A stretch of DNA of 14,045 nucleotides, taken from the NCBI GenBank assembly GCA_947464515.1, contig CANHXF010000018.1:1-14045 (forward strand), given 5' to 3'. The stretch comes from Flavobacteriales bacterium (GTDB lineage Bacteria > Bacteroidota > Bacteroidia > NS11-12g > UBA955). This document shows positions 6,728-14,045 of the stretch, piece by piece. The stretch's first letter is position 1. Each line of letters starts with the position of its first letter. A program made the translations under genes and the position numbers. The notes beneath the pieces are model-generated. The model saw only the letters and a list, made by a program, of their open reading frames with translations. It was not told where the DNA came from and searched no databases.

Positions 6728-9343
6728 TTACAAAGACTCCAAACGCTTGGTAATCAATGCGATTTTCTCTTGAGCGTCAGCCAATTTCTTCCGTTCCATG
6801 TCAACTACTTCCGCTTTTGCATTGGAAACGAATCGTTCATTACTAAGTTTTTTCAGTACCGATTCTGCAAAACCGATGTAATATGCTAGGTCTTTATTGA
6901 GTTCCTCCTTTTCCTTTTCAGGGTCAATTGTTTGATCTAACTCACACCATACTTCGTAAATGCCTACCAAAATGGGTTGTCCATTAAGTATACCATCTGA
7001 TGCGATCACATTGATTCCCACGTTCGCCAATTTTTCAATTAAGCTCGCATTGTCAATTAGAAGAGATGCATTTCCAGGGATCCACAACTGTATGCACTCC
7101 TTAGGGGATAAACCTTTGGTATTGCGTAAATTTCTGATTTCAGAGACCAACAACAATGGCTCCATCGGAAAAGACGATAAAGTATTAATGGCCTTGGGAT
7201 AGTCGCTAATAACCAATGGTTTATCTGGATTGCCTTGATGGATCGCATGGTGTATTTCCTCAGAAATAAATGGCATATAAGGGTGTAACATTGCCATCAA
7301 TTGACCAAAAATTATTTGGGTTTCAAGCAAGGTGTTCTTTGCTATTGGATCGCCAAATGGCGGTTTTACGGCTTCCAAGTAAACAGCACAGAAATCGTCC
7401 CAAATCAACTTATAAATATTCATTAGTGCATCGGACAATTTAAATTCCGCAAAGAACTTTTCGTTCTCAATTAACACTTGTTGAATTCTACTATCAATAA
7501 AGACCTTCGCTTTGTTTGCGGCATCTGTACTTGGATGTTCCACCACTTCCCAACCCGTCATCAATCTATATGCGTTCCAAATTTTGTTACAGAAATTACG
7601 TCCTTGCTCTATCTGAGATTCATCAAATAAGATGTCGTTTCCGGCCGGTGCACACAACAACAATCCCATTCTAACGGCATCAGCACCGTACTTTTCGATC
7701 AATTCGAGCGCATCTGGGCTATTACCAAGACTCTTACTCATTTTCCGACGCTGCTTATCACGGATCAAGCCCGTGAAATATACGTTTTTGAAAGGCATTT
7801 TACCTTCAAACTCGTACCCCGCCATGATCATTCTTGCTACCCAGAAAAACAGAATATCTGGACCGGTTACTAGATCATTCGTGGGATAGTAATAATCTAA
7901 CTCAGCTTTATTTGCATCTTTTCCAATCCCATCGAACACAGAAATTGGCCATAGCCATGAACTAAACCAAGTATCTAATACATCTGGATCTTGATTAATT
8001 TCATTTGCGTTGACTTGAATGCCTTTTGCTGCAAATAATTCTACGGCGGAATCAACTGTTTTGGCGACAACAAATTCGCCAGAATTATTATACCAAGCTG
8101 GAATTCTATGCCCCCACCATAGTTGTCGTGAAATATTCCAATCCTTCACATTTTCCATCCAATGACGGTAGGTATTTTTCAATTTAGCTGGATAGAATTT
8201 AATTTCATCGTCCATAACAGATGAAAGTACTTCTGGATTATTCTTCATGAACAATTGCATGTCCATAAACCACTGGGTACTAATCCTTGGCTCTACAACG
8301 GCATCTGTCCTTTCGCTATATCCAACATTGTGTGAATAGTTCTCTTGTTTAAAAAGGAGGCCTTCTTCTTTCAGTTTTTTCACCCACATTTTACGGGCAA
8401 CGAATCGATCTTCACCCACAAATAATTCACCGGCAGCGGAAATCGTTCCATTGGCATTCAAGGTATCAATGACAGGCAAATGAAATTTCAATCCAATGTT
8501 GTAATCGTTAATATCATGTGCTGGGGTTACCTTTAAAACACCGGTACCAAATTCTATATCGATATAATCATCTGCAATAATCGCAACTTCCCTACCAATT
8601 AGCGGAACCATAACTTTCTTCCCAATTAGCCCTTGATATCTTTCATCATTGGGATTCACACAAACTGCCACGTCGCCAGCAATTGTTTCTGGCCTCGCGG
8701 TTGCAACCATCAACTCACCATCAAAGTCAACCCCTTTGTAAATCACTGTGAAAAGCTGATCCTGTGTATCTTTAAAAATGACCTCTTCGTCACTCAAGGT
8801 AGTTTGTCCCGCCGGATCCCAATTCACCATTTTTGTACCACGATAAATGAGTCCTTTGTTATATAAGTCGATGAAAACCTCAATGACTGCATCATAAAGA
8901 GAAGGCTCCATGGTGAATCTTGTTCTATCCCAATCGCAGCTAGCGCCCAATTTTTTTAATTGATCCAAAATAATTCCACCGTATTTATCCTTCCATGCGT
9001 AGGCATGCGATAAGAATTCTTCCCGTGTTAAACTTGACTTAGGAATACCTTGTTCGGCGAGTAATTTAACAACTTTGGCTTCCGTAGCAATACTTGCATG
9101 GTCCGTTCCAGGCACCCAACACGCATTAAATCCTTGCATGCGTGCTCTTCTAACCAATACGTCTTGAATGGTATTGTTCAGCATATGTCCCATATGCAAG
9201 ATACCTGTTACGTTTGGTGGTGGGATTACAACTGTATATGCGGGTCTATGGTCTGGTGTAGAGTTAAAAAACCTCTGATCTAACCAGTATTGATACCATT
9301 TATCTTCTATGTCTGCGGGATTGTATTTGGCGGAAATTTCCAT
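6728..9343 (-). CDS. valS: Valyl-tRNA synthetase
   Basis: This 871-residue class I aminoacyl-tRNA synthetase charges tRNA-Val with valine using ATP in the cytoplasm. The HIGH-type ATP motif is HMGH at residues 50-53, preceded by PPPNVTG at 41-47, and the KMSKS loop is at 534-538. The CP1 editing domain, which hydrolyses mischarged Thr-tRNA-Val, occupies roughly residues 200-340 and shows ATARPET (214-220) and AHDINDYN (275-282). The anticodon-binding helical domain covers about 610-760. A C-terminal charged coiled coil, typical of ValRS, runs over about 806-871. The length is shorter than E. coli ValRS (951) but nothing essential is missing. The ATG at 9343 opens a normal ValRS N-terminus (KYNPADIEDKWYQYW). 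A terminator separates it from the act operon upstream on the same strand, so it is probably transcribed independently. Its 3' end converges on the haloperoxidase-like gene. Confidence 0.97.
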   Translation of the reverse strand: MEISAKYNPADIEDKWYQYWLDQRFFNSTPDHRPAYTVVIPPPNVTGILHMGHMLNNTIQDVLVRRARMQGFNACWVPGTDHASIATEAKVVKLLAEQGIPKSSLTREEFLSHAYAWKDKYGGIILDQLKKLGASCDWDRTRFTMEPSLYDAVIEVFIDLYNKGLIYRGTKMVNWDPAGQTTLSDEEVIFKDTQDQLFTVIYKGVDFDGELMVATARPETIAGDVAVCVNPNDERYQGLIGKKVMVPLIGREVAIIADDYIDIEFGTGVLKVTPAHDINDYNIGLKFHLPVIDTLNANGTISAAGELFVGEDRFVARKMWVKKLKEEGLLFKQENYSHNVGYSERTDAVVEPRISTQWFMDMQLFMKNNPEVLSSVMDDEIKFYPAKLKNTYRHWMENVKDWNISRQLWWGHRIPAWYNNSGEFVVAKTVDSAVELFAAKGIQVNANEINQDPDVLDTWFSSWLWPISVFDGIGKDANKAELDYYYPTNDLVTGPDILFFWVARMIMAGYEFEGKMPFKNVYFTGLIRDKQRRKMSKSLGNSPDALELIEKYGADAVRMGLLLCAPAGNDILFDESQIEQGRNFCNKIWNAYRLMTGWEVVEHPSTDAANKAKVFIDSRIQQVLIENEKFFAEFKLSDALMNIYKLIWDDFCAVYLEAVKPPFGDPIAKNTLLETQIIFGQLMAMLHPYMPFISEEIHHAIHQGNPDKPLVISDYPKAINTLSSFPMEPLLLVSEIRNLRNTKGLSPKECIQLWIPGNASLLIDNASLIEKLANVGINVIASDGILNGQPILVGIYEVWCELDQTIDPEKEKEELNKDLAYYIGFAESVLKKLSNERFVSNAKAEVVDMERKKLADAQEKIALITKRLESL

Positions 9344-9402
9344 TGTTTCAAAATTACGATTAATGAACTTTATTTGATTGAGATATTATTACGATGTACA
9401 AG

Positions 9403-9430
9403 AAAAAGGCCACTCGTTTGAGTGGCCTTT
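9403..9430 (-). terminator. Intrinsic terminator of the act operon
   Basis: GGCCACTC at 9408-9415 pairs perfectly with GAGTGGCC at 9420-9427 around a 4-base loop. AAA at 9405-9407 and TTT at 9428-9430 extend the stem to 11 bp. Read on the minus strand it comes 21 bases after the actF stop, and the stem runs into a T-tract (complement of 9403-9407). The outer A/T bases would also give a shorter U-tract for plus-strand transcripts, but no plus-strand gene needs it here. It isolates actF from valS. Confidence 0.85.
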
Positions 9431-9451
9431 CCATATAGTTTTTGTTTAAAA

Positions 9452-10867
9452 TTAAACGCCTACATCGTGGTGAACCGACTCTTCTAAGAATGGGTGATTG
9501 ACGGCAATCAATCCACGCTTAGTAAGTGCTGTGAATACCCACCACATAAAGATACCACCAACCAACAACAACATTCCAATTTCCATGAATCCGAATGTCA
9601 TTCCCGTTCCAAATACACCAGGAGTTACCATCAACCATACATCATGGTAGTGACCAATAATCATGATACTACCAATGATAGCAAGGACGTATCTATTTCT
9701 CTTTGCAGAACGCATCAACAAACCAAGGAATGGAATACAGAAGCACATGAAGAAGTTACCCAAGAAATTGGCTTTGTAATCTTCAAAACGAATCTGATAG
9801 TAAGCCATTTCCTCAGGGATTTGTGCATACCATATCAATAGATACTGAGATAACCACAAGTAAGCCCAGAATACAGTGAAGGCAAACATGAATTTACCCA
9901 AATCATGCATGTGTTCGTTTGTAACGATGCCCAAGTAACCTTCTTTCTTCAAATAAGCAACGATAAAGGCCATGATGGTAATCATCGTTACCCAATGTGT
10001 TACGAAATTATAGAAACCGAAGATCGTTGAATACCAGTGCGCATCAACTGACATGATAAGCAACCAAGCCACAACAGAAATTGTAAACCCAAATAATACG
10101 GCAAAACCGGCACTGAAACTGATACTCTTTTTAAAGAAGCTTGAATCTCCCTTAGTTGCATTGTCTTCAGCGACAGACAGGCTGCGAAGTTTACGCATCA
10201 TGACATACCAAATAACAACCAATACTGTTGGGAAAATGAATAACATATTTGAATTCAAGAAACCAGATTTACCCACCAAAACTTTATCGTATCCGGCATC
10301 ACCAGGCTTCAAACCGAGGTGCTCATAGTGAACCCAATGGTAGATTTCGTTCTTTCCCATAAACAATGCGATCATTAAAATCACAAAAGCTACTGGGATA
10401 AAAGTCATAATTGCTTCAGGTACGCGTTTGATAGACGACGACCAACCTGCATTTGCAACATACTGAATCGCATACCACATAACGGCCGTCAATGAAATCA
10501 TTAGGAAGAAATAACCAACGATAAGCATGTTTGCCCAAATTCGGGTAGATGCTGGTTTATCTTGATGATGAAAAACAACACGCGGTCCAAATTTCTCATT
10601 AGGAACGTTGCCGTGCTCTTCTTCGTGCGATGCTGATGCAGCAGTACCATGCTCTTCTCCATGAACGGTCGCTTCACCATGTGATTCATGGCTTGCAGCT
10701 GCTACAGTGGTTGAGTTATGATTTTCACTATGGTTATCCATAGTGGCGATACCAATTCCTGTAAGGATTAAACCCAAAACCATTAATATGATTGAGAATC
10801 TTTTAGCCTTCGGTGAAAAAACAAATTGCTCTTGTTTTACTTCAATTTCATGATGTCCGTGTCCCAT
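9452..10867 (-). CDS. actF: Alternative complex III subunit ActF, NrfD-like membrane subunit
   Basis: This 471-residue integral membrane protein is the second NrfD/PsrC-like subunit of the quinol-oxidising alternative complex III. About ten transmembrane helices are apparent, near residues 23-42, 110-130, 150-170, 206-224, 250-273, 283-305, 326-348, 368-388, 394-416 and 428-450. Segments rich in Trp, Tyr and His, such as DAHWYSTIFGFYNF (275-288) and WAYLWLSQYLLIWYAQIPEE (334-353), are characteristic of ActF. The loop between helices 1 and 2 is unusually histidine-rich: 10 His between residues 46 and 101, interleaved with Glu, Ala and Ser. The N-terminus also starts MGHGHH. ActF is known to pair with ActC in the membrane core; ActC is considered the main quinol site. 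The gene begins 10 bases after actE and ends just before a terminator, so it is the last gene of the operon as seen here. Identity is secured by the act gene order. Confidence 0.93.
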   Translation of the reverse strand: MGHGHHEIEVKQEQFVFSPKAKRFSIILMVLGLILTGIGIATMDNHSENHNSTTVAAASHESHGEATVHGEEHGTAASASHEEEHGNVPNEKFGPRVVFHHQDKPASTRIWANMLIVGYFFLMISLTAVMWYAIQYVANAGWSSSIKRVPEAIMTFIPVAFVILMIALFMGKNEIYHWVHYEHLGLKPGDAGYDKVLVGKSGFLNSNMLFIFPTVLVVIWYVMMRKLRSLSVAEDNATKGDSSFFKKSISFSAGFAVLFGFTISVVAWLLIMSVDAHWYSTIFGFYNFVTHWVTMITIMAFIVAYLKKEGYLGIVTNEHMHDLGKFMFAFTVFWAYLWLSQYLLIWYAQIPEEMAYYQIRFEDYKANFLGNFFMCFCIPFLGLLMRSAKRNRYVLAIIGSIMIIGHYHDVWLMVTPGVFGTGMTFGFMEIGMLLLVGGIFMWWVFTALTKRGLIAVNHPFLEESVHHDVGV

Positions 10868-10877
10868 GCTTCTTCGC

Positions 10878-11507
10878 TTAATTAGTTTTAGCCATTGTTG
10901 AGTCGGTTGCTACTACTGCTGATGCGGCAGAACCACCTTGAGAACTCAAGTATTTTACATATTTAATCACTTTCCAACGATCCTTTGGAGACAATACCGA
11001 AGCATGACTTCCCATATTGTTTTTACCATACGTTAGAGTGTGATAGATTTTTCCTTCAGGCAAAGTTTTGATATACTCATCATTATAACCTTTCCAAGTT
11101 GGCTTTAGAGTAGATACCTTTTTGAATACTTCACCATCATTGTTACCGGTGCTACCATGACAAGGAGTGCAATAGATGTTATACATATATTGACCTCTTC
11201 CATCTTCTAGAGTTGCTTCGGCAGGCGCGGTTAATGCAGCAGATGCTTCATATCCATCACCAGTATTTTCCAAATTGTACTTGTAATCCAATTTTCCGAC
11301 AGCTACTGTTCCAGCAACAGGCTCCCTCATGTTCATCCCGTAAGGATTTACAAGATTGCTATCACCTTGACTGTATGCTTCATACCCTTTTGAATAGTAC
11401 ATATCCGGGGCGTATTCCGTGCCGGGATTGTTACCACGACTTACACAACCGCTCATCAATGCCGATGCAGCGATTGATCCGAACAAAATATATAGTTTGT
11501 TGTTCAT
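10878..11507 (-). CDS. actE: Alternative complex III subunit ActE, monohaem cytochrome c lipoprotein
   Basis: This 209-residue exported cytochrome c has a lipoprotein signal peptide at residues 1-20 (ending ALMSG) and lipidated Cys21. The single haem-binding motif is CTPCH at 113-117, with Met165 in GKNNMGSH the likely distal axial ligand. This is the usual class I arrangement (haem motif, then Met about 50 residues later). The segment GRGQYMYNIYCTPCHG and the closing helix DRWKVIKYVKYLSSQ (176-190) are typical of ActE. In alternative complex III this subunit passes electrons taken from quinol toward the oxidase or a soluble carrier on the periplasmic face. Residues 22-100 form a low-complexity, Gly/Tyr/Asn-rich stretch that probably wraps around partner subunits. 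The gene sits 10 bases from actD and 10 from actF, so it is co-transcribed. The remaining haems of the complex would be on ActA, outside the window. Confidence 0.94.
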   Translation of the reverse strand: MNNKLYILFGSIAASALMSGCVSRGNNPGTEYAPDMYYSKGYEAYSQGDSNLVNPYGMNMREPVAGTVAVGKLDYKYNLENTGDGYEASAALTAPAEATLEDGRGQYMYNIYCTPCHGSTGNNDGEVFKKVSTLKPTWKGYNDEYIKTLPEGKIYHTLTYGKNNMGSHASVLSPKDRWKVIKYVKYLSSQGGSAASAVVATDSTMAKTN

Positions 11508-11517
11508 GTTGATCTAA

Positions 11518-12084
11518 TTAAATTACAGTTTGTACACCATTTTCAAATTCGCGCATTTCAACAGCACCACCCTTTTTCATCATATCCAAAATGGCTTTTT
11601 CATCCATTCCTGCTACAGTTTCAATGGCAACGATTAAACGATCGTCGGTCTGACGAATATCCAATGTTTCATTCTTGATGCCGTGAACCAGACGGTTTCT
11701 CCAAAAGAAGAAGAACGACATACCAAATGCTGTACATAATACAGTACCTTCAAACATTACTGGTGCCCAACTCGGTGTGAAACGTACCGGCTTGTTACCA
11801 ATGTTCATGGGCCAATCATGTACGTACATGTACCAAATCATAGTTGTCATTAATGTAAATCCGGTGATTGCACAGAAAAATGCAATTCGTGCCAACTTAC
11901 TTCTACGTGCTCCAATGATTCTGTCCAACCCGTGAACCGGATATGGAGTGTAGATATCGTGAATGTGAACGCCCGCATGCACCAATTTAGATGCGGTTGC
12001 AACCAACTGATCTTCGTCTTCCCAAACGCCGATCAACATCTTATTGCGATCACGTAAGCTTAATTTTTTATCTAAAATTCCCAT
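11518..12084 (-). CDS. actD: Alternative complex III subunit ActD (DUF3341 membrane protein)
   Basis: This 188-residue protein of the DUF3341 family is the small membrane subunit ActD. The N-terminal soluble domain (about 15-60) contains the family signature around IYTPYPVHGLD (44-54). Two transmembrane helices follow at about 66-87 and 105-127. A C-terminal soluble segment (about 140-188, ending MREFENGVQTVI) completes it. There are no cofactor-binding residues, in keeping with its known structural role beside ActC and ActF. It follows actC by 24 bases and precedes actE by 10. The ATG at 12084 gives a normal N-terminus, and I see no strong Shine-Dalgarno sequence. Confidence 0.93.
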   Translation of the reverse strand: MGILDKKLSLRDRNKMLIGVWEDEDQLVATASKLVHAGVHIHDIYTPYPVHGLDRIIGARRSKLARIAFFCAITGFTLMTTMIWYMYVHDWPMNIGNKPVRFTPSWAPVMFEGTVLCTAFGMSFFFFWRNRLVHGIKNETLDIRQTDDRLIVAIETVAGMDEKAILDMMKKGGAVEMREFENGVQTVI

Positions 12085-12108
12085 GATGGTAATCTCTATA
12101 GTTGTTTA

Positions 12109-13458
12109 TTATTCGCGATTGCGAAGGATTGATTTGATTTCAGACATGTTAATTACTGGCAAGAACTTCGCGAACAAGAAGAAGCATGTAAAGAAGATAC
12201 CGAAAGTACCCAAGAACAAGCCAATTTCTGTTAATGAACCAGAATACATTACCCAACTTGATGGCAAATAATCACGGTGTAATGAAGTAACGATAATTAC
12301 AAATCGCTCAAACCACATACCAACGTTTACCACAATACTCATGATGAAAATAAACCATGGCGTAGTACGAGCCCATTTGAACCAAAATACCTGAGGCGCA
12401 ATCAAGTTACAACTCATCATACTCCAGTAAGCCCACCAATACGGTCCAAAAGCTCTGTTCGCAAAAGCATATTGCTCATAAACGTTACCAGAATACCATG
12501 CAATAAAGAATTCTGTTAAATATGCAATACCTACAATGGTTCCTGTTACCATGATGATTCTCGTCATCGCGTCCAAGTGACCAATCGTAATGTAATTCTC
12601 ATAATTCATTACCTTCCTAGCAACAACCAACAAAGTAGCCACCATACCGAAACCAGAGAAAATCGCACCGGCAACAAAATATGGAGGGAAAATCGTTGTG
12701 TGCCAACCTGGTACCAAAGATGTTGCAAAGTCAGTTGATACAATTGTGTGAACCGACAATACCAATGGTGTACTCAAACCGGCCAAGATCAATGAAACCA
12801 ACTCATAGCGAGCCCATGTACGTGTAGAACCTGTCCAACCCATCGAGAAGAAACCATACATCGTCTTTCCCAATTTTGATTTCACCTTGTCGCGGATTGT
12901 TGCGATATCAGGAATCAAACCAATATACCAAAACAACAACGATACACTAAAGTAGGTAGAGATCGCAAATACGTCCCATAGCAATGGCGAGTTGAAGTTA
13001 ACCCACAAAGAACCAAATGCGTTTGGTAACGGTAAAGCCCAATAGCCTACCCAAACACGACCCATGTGGAATACTGGGAACATCGCAGCACAAATAACCG
13101 CGAAAATGGTCATTGCCTCAGCTGAACGGTTAATACTCATCCTCCATTTCTGACGGAAAAGCAAAAGAACTGCAGAAATCAAGGTTCCGGCGTGACCAAT
13201 ACCAACCCAGAATACGAAGTTGGTGATATCCCAACCCCACATTACTGATTTATTGATATTCCAAACACCAATACCTGTCCACAAGGTGTATAACAAACTC
13301 ACACCAAAAATACCCAAGAAAACTAGCGACAAAGTGAAGCCAATCTTCCATGAAGTGGTTGGATTGTTTAAAATAGGTCTTGCAATGTCGCGCGTTACGT
13401 CAGATGCCGATTTGTCGCCGGTTACAAGTCTGTCTCTTAAAATTGAATCATGTATCAT
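12109..13458 (-). CDS. actC: Alternative complex III subunit ActC, NrfD-like quinol-binding membrane subunit
   Basis: This 449-residue polytopic membrane protein of the NrfD/PsrC (polysulfide reductase membrane subunit) family is the main quinol-oxidising subunit of alternative complex III, next to the Fe-S protein ActB. About ten transmembrane helices can be followed from residue 38 to 432. Recognisable ActC segments are WGWDITNFVFWVGIGHAGT (74-92), FPVFHMGRVW (127-136) with His131, and LLWDVFAIST (159-168) with Asp162. A membrane-embedded His and Asp in these places have been proposed to line the quinol site in studied homologues; I assign that role here by analogy. WFERFVIIVTSLHRDYLPSSW (382-402) is another strongly conserved stretch. 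The gene starts 20 bases after actB and is in the same operon. PsrC/NrfD of another complex is excluded by the actB, actD, actE and actF neighbours. Confidence 0.95.
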   Translation of the reverse strand: MIHDSILRDRLVTGDKSASDVTRDIARPILNNPTTSWKIGFTLSLVFLGIFGVSLLYTLWTGIGVWNINKSVMWGWDITNFVFWVGIGHAGTLISAVLLLFRQKWRMSINRSAEAMTIFAVICAAMFPVFHMGRVWVGYWALPLPNAFGSLWVNFNSPLLWDVFAISTYFSVSLLFWYIGLIPDIATIRDKVKSKLGKTMYGFFSMGWTGSTRTWARYELVSLILAGLSTPLVLSVHTIVSTDFATSLVPGWHTTIFPPYFVAGAIFSGFGMVATLLVVARKVMNYENYITIGHLDAMTRIIMVTGTIVGIAYLTEFFIAWYSGNVYEQYAFANRAFGPYWWAYWSMMSCNLIAPQVFWFKWARTTPWFIFIMSIVVNVGMWFERFVIIVTSLHRDYLPSSWVMYSGSLTEIGLFLGTFGIFFTCFFLFAKFLPVINMSEIKSILRNRE

Positions 13459-13478
13459 TCGAATATTTTATGGGTGAA

Positions 13479-14045
13479 TTAAATTGAATCGTTGTTACGA
13501 ATTTTAGTCATATACTTCACTGAAGATTGTACGTTAAGCTCTTCCAAAACGCTAAATCCACGCTCATTCTTGTACAACTTGCTTACTTCGCTTTCTGGAT
13601 TGTGCAAGTCACCAAATACGATGGCATTGCTAGGACATGCGCGCTGACAAGCGGTTTGAACGATAACTTCATTCGGAGATTTTCCGTCGCGTTTCGCTTT
13701 CAACTTACCTTCTTGAACACGCTGAACACAGAAAGAACACTTCTCCATTACACCACGAGTTCTAACGGTAACATCAGGGTTGATGACCATTTTACCCAAA
13801 GGATTGTTGAAGTGGAAATCAAAATTGTCGTTCTCGTTGTATCTGAACCAGTTGAAACGACGTACTTTATAAGGACAGTTGTTACCACAGTACTTAGTAC
13901 CGATACAACGGTTGTATGTCATTTGGTTCAATCCCTCAGAAGAGTGCGTTGTTGCCAATACCGGACAAACTGTTTCACAAGGTGCATTAGCACAGTGTTG
14001 ACACATCATTGGTTGATGCAATACGTTCACATTTTGCCAATGATC
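13479..14045 (-). CDS. actB: Alternative complex III subunit ActB, C-terminal iron-sulfur domain, partial
   Basis: The last 188 codons of a gene that continues past the right edge are visible; the reading frame is open to base 14045, so the GTG at 14030 is an internal Val, not a start. The segment is a ferredoxin-like domain of the DMSO-reductase B-subunit kind. Cluster motifs in order are CQHCANAPCETVCP, CIGTKYCGNNCP, and CSFC followed by CQRACP. In the second motif the second Cys of the usual CxxCxxC pattern is Thr, which fits a [3Fe-4S] cluster as described for ActB, alongside [4Fe-4S] clusters. In family members a large molybdopterin-oxidoreductase-like domain without the cofactor, with a TAT-type signal, precedes this part; it would lie outside the window. 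The clusters lie beside ActC on the periplasmic side. It precedes actC by 20 bases. Confidence 0.94.
   Translation of the reverse strand, partial: DHWQNVNVLHQPMMCQHCANAPCETVCPVLATTHSSEGLNQMTYNRCIGTKYCGNNCPYKVRRFNWFRYNENDNFDFHFNNPLGKMVINPDVTVRTRGVMEKCSFCVQRVQEGKLKAKRDGKSPNEVIVQTACQRACPSNAIVFGDLHNPESEVSKLYKNERGFSVLEELNVQSSVKYMTKIRNNDSI

Noticed and set aside
6960..7889. Plus-strand open frames lying inside valS (for example 6960-7202 and 7632-7889)
   Set aside because: They are antisense shadows of a fully conserved synthetase, with no domain, promoter or ribosome binding site of their own. The same holds for the minus-strand frames inside the FG-GAP gene and the plus-strand frames inside the act genes.
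9349..9356. A minus-strand TAATTTTG that matches the -7 element just before valS
   Set aside because: It sits only 5 bases from the ATG, so the transcript would be leaderless, and no TTG occurs at the right distance upstream. In AT-rich DNA the match may be chance.
13479..14030. The GTG at 14030 as the start of a small 183-residue ferredoxin
   Set aside because: The frame stays open to the window edge with plausible coding sequence (DHWQN before the Val), and the act gene order predicts the C-terminal domain of the large ActB.

Overview
The window looks like a chromosomal segment of a Bacteroidota bacterium. The signs are an alternative complex III (Act) operon, large Bacteroidota-style FG-GAP/ASPIC lipoproteins, weak or absent Shine-Dalgarno sequences, moderately AT-rich DNA, and one promoter matching the Bacteroidota sigma-factor pattern (TTG, 20 bases, TAnnTTTG). 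No transposase, integrase, CRISPR array, tRNA or rRNA was recognised. I place it no more finely than the phylum.

Left part, plus strand (1-5402): the 3' end of a transpeptidase gene (PBP2/mrdA type, with its KTGT motif) is followed 6 bases later by rodA. This is the usual elongasome pair, in which RodA polymerises and PBP2 crosslinks peptidoglycan. Next comes a 1170-residue lipoprotein with fourteen calcium-binding FG-GAP loops arranged on both sides of a central ASPIC/UnbV domain. After it lies a free-standing transcription unit for a 51-residue, very basic protein, with a near-consensus promoter in front and a strong intrinsic terminator behind. The terminator decides the start of the following gene.

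Middle (5403-9343): a plus-strand lipoprotein of the vanadium haloperoxidase/PAP2 superfamily, with every vanadate or phosphate ligand position intact, converges tail to tail with valS (valyl-tRNA synthetase) on the minus strand. Only 5 bases separate the stops.

Right part, minus strand (9403-14045): actB (3' part only), actC, actD, actE and actF lie in the canonical order with gaps of 10-24 bases, and an 11-bp-stem terminator follows actF. Together they encode most of alternative complex III, a quinol:electron-acceptor oxidoreductase that replaces cytochrome bc1. ActB carries Fe-S clusters, ActC and ActF are NrfD-like membrane subunits, ActD is a small membrane subunit and ActE is a monohaem cytochrome c lipoprotein. 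actA and the rest of actB should lie beyond the right edge. No terminal-oxidase genes follow actF.

Most of the window is housekeeping and respiratory, and I see no convincing new multi-gene system. The items most worth a second look are the small basic protein with its own promoter and terminator, the 14-loop ASPIC lipoprotein, and the histidine-rich loop of ActF.
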